The notes beneath the pieces were generated by a model that saw only the letters and a list, made by a program, of their open reading frames with translations, did no database searches and was not told where the DNA came from. This document shows, one piece after another, positions 7,658 through 15,263 of a stretch of 23,675 nucleotides of DNA. Made by a program: the position numbers and the translations under genes. Each line of letters opens with the position of its first letter. Positions within the stretch are counted from its first letter, which is position 1. This stretch comes from Burkholderia sp. (GTDB lineage: Bacteria; Pseudomonadota; Gammaproteobacteria; Burkholderiales; Burkholderiaceae). The stretch is taken from contig JASLEG010000148.1 of assembly GCA_030151225.1 (NCBI GenBank), forward strand, positions 1 to 23,675, given 5' to 3'.

Positions 7658-8059
7658 TCAGCGCAGCGTGGTCTCGATGCGCGTGCCGCGCTTGATGAAC
7701 AGCGTGACCGGCGTCTTCTCGGCGATCTCGCCGAGCCGGGTGCGCTGCGCCTCGTCCAGCTCGCCGTCGATCGTGACGGTGCGGCGCACGTATTGCGCGC
7801 CGTCGCGATCCGCGTGCAGCTCGGCGTGCACGTGCAGCGGCAGGTCGGGCCAGATCTTGCGCTGCATATACATGCGCAGCGTGGCCACCGTGCACTGGCA
7901 CAGGCTCGCGAGCAGCAGCTCGAACGGCGCGGGGCCGATGCCGCGGCCCCCTTCGCGTTCGGCCTCGTCGCCCTGCAAGCGGTGGGTGCCGGCCTGGATG
8001 TCGACGACGTAGTTCGGGGCATCGGCAGCCAGTTCGGCTGCGGCGTGGATCAGCGGCAT
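7658..8059 (-). CDS. OsmC/Ohr family protein
   Basis: This 133-residue protein has the OsmC fold pattern: an N-terminal beta region (NYVVDIQAGTHRLQGDEA), the central helix GPAPFELLLASLCQCTVATLRMY with Cys54 and Cys56, and a C-terminal KTPVTLFIKRGTRIETTL strand segment. OsmC and Ohr proteins reduce organic hydroperoxides with two cysteines, the second in a CPV-type motif. Here that position is Thr (KTPV, Thr116), while an extra Cys56 is next to the first. This is typical of the broader OsmC-like group of uncertain activity, so peroxidase function should not be assumed. The ATG has GAGG 6 bases upstream. It lies 89 bases after the LysR-type gene on the same strand and may be co-transcribed with it. 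Confidence 0.88.
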   Translation of the reverse strand: MPLIHAAAELAADAPNYVVDIQAGTHRLQGDEAEREGGRGIGPAPFELLLASLCQCTVATLRMYMQRKIWPDLPLHVHAELHADRDGAQYVRRTVTIDGELDEAQRTRLGEIAEKTPVTLFIKRGTRIETTLR

Positions 8060-8148
8060 GGAAAACCTCGGCTCGTGGATCGGATCGGGTTCGACAGCTT
8101 AAACGCGTTGCCGAATCGTCGCCGCCGAGGTGTACGGGGGCGGGCGGT

Positions 8149-9144
8149 TCAGGCGCCTTCCTTTTCCTCTTCCTCGTCGTCCCGCCGGTGGCCGAGCGCG
8201 GCGGCGCGCACGATTCCCGCCACCCGCTCGCGAAACCAGCGATGCGCGCCGTCGGCGTCGCGCGATTCGTGCCAGTACGCGTGGATCGCATAGGGCTTCA
8301 CGCGCAGCGGCAGCGCCTTGACCACCACCGGCAGCAGCGCCGTCATGCGCCGCGCGTAGGAGCGCGGCAGCGTCAGCAGCAGGTCGCCCGCGGCGGCGAT
8401 CTGGCAGGCCGCGAAATAGTGCTGGCACACCAGCTGGATCCGGCGGAAGCGGCCGTCGGCGGCCAGCAGCACGTCCAGCGAATTCGGCTCGCCGAGCGGC
8501 GACACGGTGACGTGGCGCGCCGCGAAATAGTCGGCGCGCCGCAGCGGCCCGCCGGCGAGCGGATGATCGCGGCGCAGCACCACGCACAGCGCATCGTCGG
8601 CCAGCGTTTCGCGCACCACTTGCGGTCCGGTGGGCACGCGCCGGTCGATCGCGAGATCGAGCCGGCCGCCGGCGAGCTCGCGGTCCACCTCGGCGAGCGC
8701 CACGCGCCGGCTCACCAGCGTGAGGTTCGGCGCCTCGTGCGCGAGCCGCTCCACGAGCTGCGGCAGCGCGATCGATTCGAGCACGTCGCGAATGCCCACC
8801 ACGAAGCGCTGTTCGATCTGCGCAGGCTCGACCCGCGCCTGCCGGTGCGCGGTCGCCTGCAGGCCGCGCAGGTGGCGCTGCACGTCGGCGATCACGGCGC
8901 GGGTACGCTCGGTGGGCACGACGCGGTTGCCCTGGCGCACGAACAGCGGATCGTCGAATTGAGCGCGCAGCCGGTTCAGCGCGTGCGTGACGGCCGGCTG
9001 GGTGAGGTGCAGCGCGCGCGCCGCCGCGCTGATGCCGCCGTGCACGTAGATCGCGTCGAGCACGCGGAACAGGTTCAGGTCGAGACGCAGGTCGGAATTC
9101 ACGGGCGGCGGCGGACGGAGCGGCACGAAGGCGCGATGCTGCAT
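8149..9144 (-). CDS. LysR-type transcriptional regulator
   Basis: This 331-residue protein has an N-terminal winged helix-turn-helix (about residues 18-80: LNLFRVLDAIYVHGGISAAA, then LTQPAVTHALNRLRAQFDDPLFVRQG), a linker helix, and a substrate-binding-like effector domain (about 105-305). The VTHAL variant with DDPLFVR is typical of the NodD/SyrM/LinR-like branch. The C-terminus has a run of acidic residues (DDEEEEKEGA). The gene is divergent from the acyl-CoA dehydrogenase operon with a 113-base shared gap, the usual layout for a LysR regulator controlling its neighbour. The ATG at 9144 has a weak Shine-Dalgarno; a GTG 14 codons later is possible. The effector molecule is unknown but is presumably a substrate or intermediate of the operon. 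Confidence 0.93.
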   Translation of the reverse strand: MQHRAFVPLRPPPPVNSDLRLDLNLFRVLDAIYVHGGISAAARALHLTQPAVTHALNRLRAQFDDPLFVRQGNRVVPTERTRAVIADVQRHLRGLQATAHRQARVEPAQIEQRFVVGIRDVLESIALPQLVERLAHEAPNLTLVSRRVALAEVDRELAGGRLDLAIDRRVPTGPQVVRETLADDALCVVLRRDHPLAGGPLRRADYFAARHVTVSPLGEPNSLDVLLAADGRFRRIQLVCQHYFAACQIAAAGDLLLTLPRSYARRMTALLPVVVKALPLRVKPYAIHAYWHESRDADGAHRWFRERVAGIVRAAALGHRRDDEEEEKEGA

Positions 9145-9167
9145 ATTACTTCGACTGATGACCCGAC

Positions 9168-9182
9168 ATGAAGAACATTCAT
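9168..9182. promoter_or_regulatory. Candidate LysR-type operator between the regulator and the operon
   Basis: ATGAAGAACATTCAT has 5-base inverted arms (ATGAA/TTCAT) and contains the T-N11-A pattern typical of LysR-family boxes (T9169, A9181). It sits in the divergent gap between the regulator start (9144) and the operon start (9258). Short patterns like this occur by chance, so this rests mainly on position. Confidence 0.4.
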
Positions 9183-9257
9183 TTCATCGATCGAGGCGAG
9201 CGGCGTAGTCTGGCTGCCATCCCGGAGGCTCCGGGGCGACAGCACGAGGACGCAACC

Positions 9258-10508
9258 ATGGATTTCACGCCCAGCACCCGCAGCCAGGCACTCGCCGAAC
9301 GGCTCGGGCGCTTCATGCAGGACCAGATCGTGCCCGCCGAGGCCGCCTACGCGGCCGAGCTGTCGGGCAGCGCCGACTGGCGGCAGTGGAAGCAGCCGGC
9401 CGTGATGGAGGCGCTGAAGGCGAAGGCACGCGAGGCCGGCCTCTGGAACCTGTTCCTGCCCGACGCCGAGCACGGCGGCGCGGGCCTGAGCAATGCCGAC
9501 TACGCGCCGCTGGCCGAGATCATGGGGCATTCGTTCATCGCGCCCGAGGTGTTCAACTGCAGCGCGCCCGACACCGGCAACATGGAGGTGCTCGCGCGCT
9601 ACGGCACGCCCGAGCAGCAGCGCACCTGGCTCGCGCCGCTGCTGGCCGGCGCGATCCGCTCGGCGTTCTGCATGACCGAGCCCGAGGTGGCCTCGTCGGA
9701 CGCCACCAACATGCGCGCGACGGCCGTGCCCGACGGCGACGCCTTCGTGCTGAACGGCCGCAAGTGGTGGTCCACCGGCATCGGCCATCCGCACGCACGC
9801 TTCGCGATCTTCATGGGCCAGACCGACCCGCTGGCGGAGCCGCATCGTCGTCACACGATGGTGATCTGCCCGCTCGACGCGCCGGGCGTGACGATCGAGC
9901 GGATGCTGCCGGCCTTCCATCATTACGACGAGCCGTCGGGTCACGGCGAGGTGCGCTTCGACCAGGTGCGCGTGCCGGCCGCGAACGTGATCCTCGGGCC
10001 GGGCCGCGGCTTCGAGATCGCGCAGGGCCGACTCGGGCCGGGCCGCATCCATCACTGCATGCGTGCCCTTGGCGCGGCCGAACGCGCGCTCGCGCTGCTG
10101 TGCCGGCGTGCCACCGAGCGCAGCGCGTTCGGCCGGCCGCTGGCCGAGCTCGGCGGCAATGCCGACATCGTGGCCAACCTGCGCATGGCGATCGAGCAGG
10201 CGCGCCTGCTGACGCTCAAGGCCGCCTGGACGATCGACACGCAGGGCGTGAAGGCCGCGCTGAGCCTGATCTCGCAGATCAAGGTGGCCGTGCCGGCGGT
10301 GGCGCAGCAGGCGGCCGACGCGGCGATCCAGATCCACGGCGGCGCGGGCGTGTCCGACGACGTGCCGCTCACGCATCTGTACGCCTATGCGCGCGTGCTG
10401 CGGCTCGCCGACGGGCCCGACGAGGTGCATCGCGCCGTGATCGCGAAGCTCGAATTCAAACGGCAGATCAAGACGCCGGCACGCGCCGACGCCGGGGAGC
10501 CCGCATGA
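9258..10508 (+). CDS. Acyl-CoA dehydrogenase, ACAD10/11-like
   Basis: This 416-residue flavoprotein has the full acyl-CoA dehydrogenase architecture: N-terminal helices, a central beta domain with FCMTEPEVASSDATNM (flavin/substrate contact) and GHGEVRFDQVRVPAANV, and a C-terminal helical domain with GRIHHCMRALGAAERAL, RSAFGRPLAE and IQIHGGAGVSDDVPLTHLYA. These motifs resemble the dehydrogenase half of mitochondrial ACAD10/ACAD11. The next gene encodes the matching kinase half, and their 4-base overlap (ATGA) indicates translational coupling. ACAD10/11 and bacterial Lva-type systems act on 4-hydroxyacyl-CoA: the kinase phosphorylates the 4-hydroxyl and the dehydrogenase-fold partner eliminates phosphate. 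That role is inferred here. The ATG at 9258 is preferred over the in-frame ATG at 9168 because it has a CGAGGA Shine-Dalgarno and fits the family start. Confidence 0.93.
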   Translation: MDFTPSTRSQALAERLGRFMQDQIVPAEAAYAAELSGSADWRQWKQPAVMEALKAKAREAGLWNLFLPDAEHGGAGLSNADYAPLAEIMGHSFIAPEVFNCSAPDTGNMEVLARYGTPEQQRTWLAPLLAGAIRSAFCMTEPEVASSDATNMRATAVPDGDAFVLNGRKWWSTGIGHPHARFAIFMGQTDPLAEPHRRHTMVICPLDAPGVTIERMLPAFHHYDEPSGHGEVRFDQVRVPAANVILGPGRGFEIAQGRLGPGRIHHCMRALGAAERALALLCRRATERSAFGRPLAELGGNADIVANLRMAIEQARLLTLKAAWTIDTQGVKAALSLISQIKVAVPAVAQQAADAAIQIHGGAGVSDDVPLTHLYAYARVLRLADGPDEVHRAVIAKLEFKRQIKTPARADAGEPA

Positions 10509-11587
10509 GTGCCCCGCTCGATCTCGCCCGCGAGGTGCGCGACGAGGATCGCCTCGACGCCGCGCGGCTCGATGCCTTCCTGAAGGCGCAGGTGCCGGGC
10601 CTGGCCGGCACGCCCGAGATCCGCCAGTTCCACGGCGGCGCCTCGAACCTGACCTACCTGATCGCCTATCCCGGGCGCGACCTCGTGCTGCGCCGTCCGC
10701 CGGCCGGCGCGAAGGCCGGCTCCGCCCACGACATGCTGCGCGAGGCAGCCGTGATGGCGGCGCTCGCGCCGTCCTGTCCGAGCGTGCCGGCGATCGTGGC
10801 GCGCTGCGACGATGCCGGCGTGATCGGTTCGGAGTTCTACGTGATGGCACGCATCCCGGGCGTGATCCTGCGCCGCGACCTGCCGCCCGAGCTCGGGCTC
10901 GACGCGGCCGCCACGCGCCGGCTGTGCGAGCGCTTCGTCGATCGCCTGATCGAGCTGCACGCGGTGGATGCCACCTCGCCGGCGCTGGCCGCGTTCGGCC
11001 GCGGCGAGGGCTACGTGGCGCGGCAGGTGGCGGGCTGGCGCGAGCGCTGGCAGCGCGCGCTGACCGACGGCACCGATCCATGCGAGGACCTGAGCGCCTG
11101 GCTCGACGCGCATCGGCCCTCGCACGACGCGCGCCAGTGCGTGATCCACAACGATTACCGCTTCGACAACGTCGTGCTCGACCCGCAGGATCCGCAGCGC
11201 ATCGTGGGCGTGCTCGACTGGGAGATGGCCACGCTCGGCGATCCGCTGATGGATCTCGGCGGCTCGCTCGCCTATTGGGTCCAGGCCGACGACGATCCGG
11301 CCTTCCGCGCGCTGCGCCGCCAGCCCACGCACGCGCCGGGCATGATGACGCGCGCCGAGGTGGTGGCGTATTACGGCGCGCGCACCGGCACGGACGTGAG
11401 CGGCTTCGCATTCCACGAGGTGTTCGGGCTGTTCCGGCTGATGGGGATCATCCAGCAGATCTACCGGCGCTACGTGCTGGGCCACACCACCAATCCGGCC
11501 TTCGCGGGCTTCGGCGACGCCGTGCGCTACCTCGCGCTGCGCTGCCGCGCGCGCATCGAGGCGGCCGAGCGCGGGGCCGCGTCGTGA
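10505..11587 (+). CDS. APH-fold phosphotransferase, kinase partner of the acyl-CoA dehydrogenase
   Basis: This 360-residue aminoglycoside-phosphotransferase-fold kinase has a nucleotide-binding N-lobe (FHGGASNLTYLIAYPGRDLVLRRPP, the glycine-rich segment and catalytic Lys/Arg region), a catalytic loop CVIHNDYRFDNVV, and a metal-binding VLDWEMATLGDPLMDL (DFG equivalent). This matches the kinase domain of ACAD10/11 and LvaA-type 4-hydroxyacyl-CoA kinases rather than drug-resistance enzymes. The start overlaps the dehydrogenase stop by ATGA, and the stop overlaps the next gene's GTG start (GTGA), so all three are tightly coupled. The probable reaction is ATP-dependent phosphorylation of a 4-hydroxyacyl-CoA, which the upstream enzyme then converts to an enoyl-CoA. 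The substrate chain length is unknown. Confidence 0.9.
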   Translation: MSAPLDLAREVRDEDRLDAARLDAFLKAQVPGLAGTPEIRQFHGGASNLTYLIAYPGRDLVLRRPPAGAKAGSAHDMLREAAVMAALAPSCPSVPAIVARCDDAGVIGSEFYVMARIPGVILRRDLPPELGLDAAATRRLCERFVDRLIELHAVDATSPALAAFGRGEGYVARQVAGWRERWQRALTDGTDPCEDLSAWLDAHRPSHDARQCVIHNDYRFDNVVLDPQDPQRIVGVLDWEMATLGDPLMDLGGSLAYWVQADDDPAFRALRRQPTHAPGMMTRAEVVAYYGARTGTDVSGFAFHEVFGLFRLMGIIQQIYRRYVLGHTTNPAFAGFGDAVRYLALRCRARIEAAERGAAS

Positions 11588-12309
11588 GCACGATCTTCCT
11601 GATTCGCCACGCGCAGGCCAGCTTCGACGCGGCCGATTACGACCGGCTCTCGCCGCGTGGCGAGCAGCAGGCGGCGCGGCTCGGTGCCTGGATGGCCGCA
11701 CGTGGCGCGCGGCCCGGCGCGATCTTCACGGGCACGCTGCGCCGACACGCGCGCACGGCCGAGCTGTGCGCGGGGGCGGCCGGCGTGGAGACGCGGCTGC
11801 CGGTGCAGGTGCTGCCCGGCCTCGACGAACTCGATGCCGACGAGCTGATCGCGCGCCTGCGCCCCGAGCTGGCCACGCGCGAGGCGCTGCTGGCCGAACT
11901 CGCGCGGGCCGACAACGGCCGTCGCGCGTTCCAGGCGCTGTTCGTCGACGCGGTGGCGCGCTGGACTTCCGGCACCGCCGACGCCGACTACACGACGTCC
12001 TGGCCCGCGTTCCGCGCCGCCGTGTTCGACGCCTGGCACACGCTGCTGCGCGAGCTGGCCGATGCGCAAGCACGAGGCGCGGGCGCGGCCGGCGAAGCCT
12101 GGGTGTTCACCTCGGGCGGCCCGATCGCCACGATCGTCGCGCAGCTCGCGGGCGCCGACGCCGCGCGCTGCTTCGACTTCGCGTGGGCGCTCGTGAACAC
12201 GAGCGTGTCGCGCATCCACGCGGGGCGCGGCGGCGCGCGGCTCGTCACCTACAACGCGTGGCCACATCTCGAGGCCGCGGCCGACGCCGCCCTCGTCACG
12301 CATCGCTGA
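11584..12309 (+). CDS. Histidine-phosphatase-fold protein lacking the second catalytic His
   Basis: This 241-residue phosphoglycerate-mutase-superfamily protein begins at GTG 11584, overlapping the kinase stop by four bases. The first catalytic motif is intact: FLIRHAQASF with Arg9 and the phospho-acceptor His10, then a conserved Arg in GTLRRHARTAEL and a Glu in GLDELDADEL. In the last motif, where the family has THGG, this protein has FTSGGPIATIV, so the second catalytic His is Ser. Activity may be altered or lost, unless this sub-family uses a different residue. Its place beside an acyl-CoA kinase suggests a phosphatase role, perhaps removing phosphate from dead-end phosphoacyl intermediates. 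That is inference. Confidence 0.82.
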   Translation: MSTIFLIRHAQASFDAADYDRLSPRGEQQAARLGAWMAARGARPGAIFTGTLRRHARTAELCAGAAGVETRLPVQVLPGLDELDADELIARLRPELATREALLAELARADNGRRAFQALFVDAVARWTSGTADADYTTSWPAFRAAVFDAWHTLLRELADAQARGAGAAGEAWVFTSGGPIATIVAQLAGADAARCFDFAWALVNTSVSRIHAGRGGARLVTYNAWPHLEAAADAALVTHR

Positions 12310-12329
12310 TCCACCCGGGAGCCCGCTCG

Positions 12330-13112
12330 ATGACGCACCCCACCACCATCCCCGATCTGTTCGACCTGTCCGGCAAACTCGCCGTGGTCAGCGGCGCGAG
12401 CCGCGGCATCGGCGAGGAGGCCGCGCGCCTGCTCGCGGCCGCCGGCGCGCACGTGATCGTGGCGAGCCGGCGCATCGACGACTGCACGCGCGTGGCCGAG
12501 GCGATCGTGGCCGACGGCGGCTCGGCCGAGCCCGCCGCCTGCCACATCGGGGAGCTCGAGCAGATCGAGGCGCTGTACGCCGCGCTCGACGCGAAGCACG
12601 GCCGGCTCGACATCCTCGTCAACAACGCCGCCGCCAATCCGTATTACGGCCCGATCGTCGACACCGGCGCGGACGCGTTCCAGAAGACCGTCGACGTGAA
12701 CATCCGCGGCTACTTCTTCATGTCCTCGCACGGCGCGCGCCGCATGGCGGCGAACGGCGGCGGCGCGATCGTCAACGTGGCGTCGGTGAACGGCGTGATC
12801 CCGGGCGACCAGCAGGGCATCTACTCGATCACCAAGGCCGCCGTGATCTCGATGACGAAGGCGTTCGCGGCCGAGTGCGCGCGCGACGGGGTGCGCTGCA
12901 ACGCGCTGCTGCCGGGGCTGACCGACACCAGATTCGCGTCGGCGCTGACGCGCAACCCGGCCATGCTCGAGCGTGTGCTCGCGCACGTGCCGATGCGCCG
13001 CGTGGCCGAGCCATCCGAGATGGCCGGCACCATCCTGTATCTGGCCTCCGCCGCGTCGAGCTATACCACCGGCGCGGTGCTGAACGTGGACGGCGGCTAT
13101 CTGTCGGTATAG
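12330..13112 (+). CDS. Short-chain dehydrogenase/reductase (first of two)
   Basis: This 260-residue classical SDR has the nucleotide-binding glycine motif SGASRGIG (21-28), the NNAA motif (98-101), catalytic Ser152 (VNVASVNG), and the Tyr165-x3-Lys169 pair (GIYSITKAA). The C-terminus (YTTGAVLNVDGGYLSV) is the usual NAD(P)-dependent SDR ending. The start at ATG 12330 follows a GGGAG Shine-Dalgarno and lies 20 bases after the phosphatase-like stop, within the same operon. It probably oxidises a hydroxyacyl intermediate made by the kinase/dehydrogenase pair, or reduces a keto group. Cofactor and substrate are not determined. Confidence 0.92.
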   Translation: MTHPTTIPDLFDLSGKLAVVSGASRGIGEEAARLLAAAGAHVIVASRRIDDCTRVAEAIVADGGSAEPAACHIGELEQIEALYAALDAKHGRLDILVNNAAANPYYGPIVDTGADAFQKTVDVNIRGYFFMSSHGARRMAANGGGAIVNVASVNGVIPGDQQGIYSITKAAVISMTKAFAAECARDGVRCNALLPGLTDTRFASALTRNPAMLERVLAHVPMRRVAEPSEMAGTILYLASAASSYTTGAVLNVDGGYLSV

Positions 13113-13163
13113 TGGCGACGCGCGGCGCAGCGGCGCCGCGCGCAACGATTACGAGGAGCGAAG

Positions 13164-13958
13164 ATGACGACGATCGGCACGCCGCGGCTCGCGGGCAAGT
13201 GCGCCTTCATCACCGGTGCGACGGGCGGCCTGGGCCGCGCGATCGCCACCCGCATGGCGGAGCAGGGCGCCAGGCTGTTCCTGACCGACGTGGCCGCGCA
13301 GCGCGAGGCGCTCGACGCGCTGGCCGGCGCGCTCAACGACGCGGCCGGCGCGCAGGTGGCCTGGCGCGCCGAGCAGGACGTGCGCGACGACGCGCGCTGG
13401 CAGGCACTGGTGGCCGAGGCGAACGCGGCGATGGGCGGGCTGTCGGTGCTCGTCAACAATGCCGGCGTGGGCTCGCTCGGCACCGTCGAGCAGATCGAGC
13501 CGCGCGAATGGCGGCGCGTGATGGAGATCAACGTGGAGAGCATCGTGCTCGGCACGCGCCACGCGCTGCCGTTCCTGTGCGCGAGCCAGCCCGCGTCGAT
13601 CGTCAACGTGTCGTCGGTCGCGGCCTTCAAGCACGAGCCCGAGTACACGGCCTACAACGCGTCGAAGGCGGCCGTCGCCTCGCTGACGAAGTCGATCGCC
13701 GTGGATTGCGCGCGGCGCCAGACCGGCGTGCGCTGCAATTCGCTGCATCCGTCCTTCATCCGCACCGGCATCGTCGAGCCGTTCTTCGCGCAGCTCGGCG
13801 AGGCCGCCGCCACGCGCCGCCTCACGCGCGGCGTGCCGATGGGGCGCCTGGGCGAGCCCGACGACGTGGCCTGGGCCGCGATCTACCTCGCCTCCGACGA
13901 GAGTCGCTACGTGACGGGCGCCGAGCTCGTGATCGACGGCGGCCTGTGCGCGATGTGA
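13164..13958 (+). CDS. Short-chain dehydrogenase/reductase (second of two)
   Basis: This 264-residue classical SDR has TGATGGLG (17-24), the NNAGVG motif (98-103), catalytic Ser (VNVSSVAAF, near 151) and Tyr164-x3-Lys168 in YTAYNASKAAV. It ends VTGAELVIDGGLCAM. The ATG has a GAGGAG Shine-Dalgarno 6-7 bases upstream. It follows the first SDR by 51 bases. The two differ throughout, so they are not a recent duplication. The sequence resembles 3-hydroxyacyl-CoA or hydroxysteroid dehydrogenase-like members, but the family is too broad for a precise reaction. The operon context points to beta-oxidation of a hydroxylated acyl chain. Confidence 0.92.
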   Translation: MTTIGTPRLAGKCAFITGATGGLGRAIATRMAEQGARLFLTDVAAQREALDALAGALNDAAGAQVAWRAEQDVRDDARWQALVAEANAAMGGLSVLVNNAGVGSLGTVEQIEPREWRRVMEINVESIVLGTRHALPFLCASQPASIVNVSSVAAFKHEPEYTAYNASKAAVASLTKSIAVDCARRQTGVRCNSLHPSFIRTGIVEPFFAQLGEAAATRRLTRGVPMGRLGEPDDVAWAAIYLASDESRYVTGAELVIDGGLCAM

Positions 13959-13998
13959 GGCGCGCGCCGATCCCATCTTTCCCTGCCGAGGAGGCACG

Positions 13999-15015
13999 AT
14001 GTCCGCTACCGTCAATCGCCAGTTGCGCCTGAAGGCGCGCCCCGAGGGGCGCGTCGGCGCCGAACACTTCTCGCTCGTCGAGGCGCCGCTGACCGAGCTC
14101 GGTGATGGCGAGCTGCACGTGCGCGTGCTGTATCTGTCGATGGATCCGACCAACCGCGTGTGGATGAGCGACATCCCGCAATACCTGCCGCCGGTCGCGA
14201 TCGGCGAGACGATGCGCGCGCTCGGCATCGGCCGCGTGGTGGCATCGCGCAACCCGAAGTTCGCCGAGGGCGATCTGGTGCAGGGGCTGGTGGGCTGGCA
14301 GGACTACGCGCACGTGAGCGCCGACGACGCGCCGAAGCTGCTGAAGCTGCCCGAGCTGGGCCTGCCGCTGCCGACCCTGCTCGGCGCCTGCGGCATGAGC
14401 GGGCTGACCGCCTATTACGGGCTGACCGAGATCGCGCCGGTGCAGGCGGGCGAGACGCTGGTGGTGTCCGCCGCGGCCGGCTCGGTGGGCTCGATCGCGG
14501 GGCAGATCGGCAAGATCCACGGCGCGCGCGTGGTGGGCATCGCCGGCGGCCCGGACAAGTGCCGCTATCTGACCGACACGCTCGGCTTCGACGCTGCCGT
14601 GGACTACAAGGCGCCCGACTGGAAGGCCGCGCTGAAGGCGGCCACGCCCGACGGCGTGCACGTGAACTTCGAGAACGTGGGCGGCGAGGTGATGCGCGCG
14701 GTGCTCTCGCGCATGGTGATCGGCGGGCGCGTGGCGATGTGCGGCGTGATCTCGAGCTACAACAACCAGGGGCGTGCCGGCGACGACTTCGGCGTGGTGA
14801 TCTCGAAGCGGCTCACGCTGCGCGGCTTCCTGATCCTCGATTACCGCAAGAACCGCGAGGCCGTGCAGCAACTGGCCGGCTGGTTGCGCGAGGGGCGCAT
14901 CCAGGCCGAGGAGACGGTGGCCGACGGGCTCGAGAACGCGCCCGAGGTGCTGAACTGGCTGTTCGACGGCAGCCATCGGGGGAAGCTGGTGCTGCGGGTG
15001 GCGGGTGATGAGTAG
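13999..15015 (+). CDS. NADP-dependent medium-chain oxidoreductase (PTGR/curcumin-reductase-like)
   Basis: This 338-residue zinc-independent medium-chain reductase has an N-terminal GroES-like part (about 1-130) with LSMDPTNRVWMSD, and a Rossmann domain with the AAAGSVG motif (VVSAAAGSVGSIAGQIGKIHG). The segment GACGMSGLTAYYGL is typical of the leukotriene-B4 dehydrogenase / prostaglandin reductase / CurA group, which reduces the double bond of alpha,beta-unsaturated ketones and aldehydes. No structural-zinc cysteine cluster is seen. The ATG has a very strong GAGGAGG Shine-Dalgarno. It is the last gene of the operon, 40 bases after the second SDR. An enal or enone reductase here would fit detoxification or use of oxidised lipids or lactones. 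Confidence 0.92.
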   Translation: MSATVNRQLRLKARPEGRVGAEHFSLVEAPLTELGDGELHVRVLYLSMDPTNRVWMSDIPQYLPPVAIGETMRALGIGRVVASRNPKFAEGDLVQGLVGWQDYAHVSADDAPKLLKLPELGLPLPTLLGACGMSGLTAYYGLTEIAPVQAGETLVVSAAAGSVGSIAGQIGKIHGARVVGIAGGPDKCRYLTDTLGFDAAVDYKAPDWKAALKAATPDGVHVNFENVGGEVMRAVLSRMVIGGRVAMCGVISSYNNQGRAGDDFGVVISKRLTLRGFLILDYRKNREAVQQLAGWLREGRIQAEETVADGLENAPEVLNWLFDGSHRGKLVLRVAGDE

Positions 15016-15018
15016 TGG

Positions 15019-15090
15019 ATTGCCGCGCGGGTTTGCGGAGCGGAAAGTAATCCGCGTGGCAATTCAACCTGACGCGTCAGATATTTTTCT
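15019..15090 (+). terminator. Hairpin plus palindrome at the operon end
   Basis: A 12-bp stem with one G-U pair (15019-15030 with 15052-15063, 21-base loop) begins just after the reductase stop. It is followed by a perfect 12-base palindrome CTGACGCGTCAG (15069-15080) and then ATATTTTTCT. The palindrome plus T tract could form a minimal terminator. The composition changes abruptly to AT-rich here. Confidence 0.5.
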
Positions 15091-15263
15091 ATCTAAAAAA
15101 TAAATACAGAAAATATTGACGTGTTCGTGGTTCTTGTTTGACACGGACTCAATGGCTTTGACGATTGAATGGTCGACCTGTTTAACTCGATCAGTTTGTC
15201 GGCTCGCAATGAGCACGGCGTCTCGTCTTCTCATTGCTCCGAATCGGACATGGAAACTCGCTC
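15081..15263. other. AT-rich boundary before the effector module
   Basis: Positions 15081-15118 are far richer in A and T than anything to the left, and the next genes also have a more mixed base composition. I see no insertion sequence, tRNA or direct repeat here. It presumably carries the effector promoter, but no hexamer pair is convincing. It marks the left edge of a likely acquired segment. Confidence 0.4.

Noticed and set aside
9099..11411. A 770-codon open frame on the minus strand across the dehydrogenase and kinase genes
   Set aside because: It is Arg/Pro/Ala-rich, lacks motifs and overlaps two certain plus-strand genes.
15234..15263. TTG start ten codons upstream for the phospholipase
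   Set aside because: TTG is rare, there is no better Shine-Dalgarno, and the ATG at 15264 has GGAAA at a usable distance.
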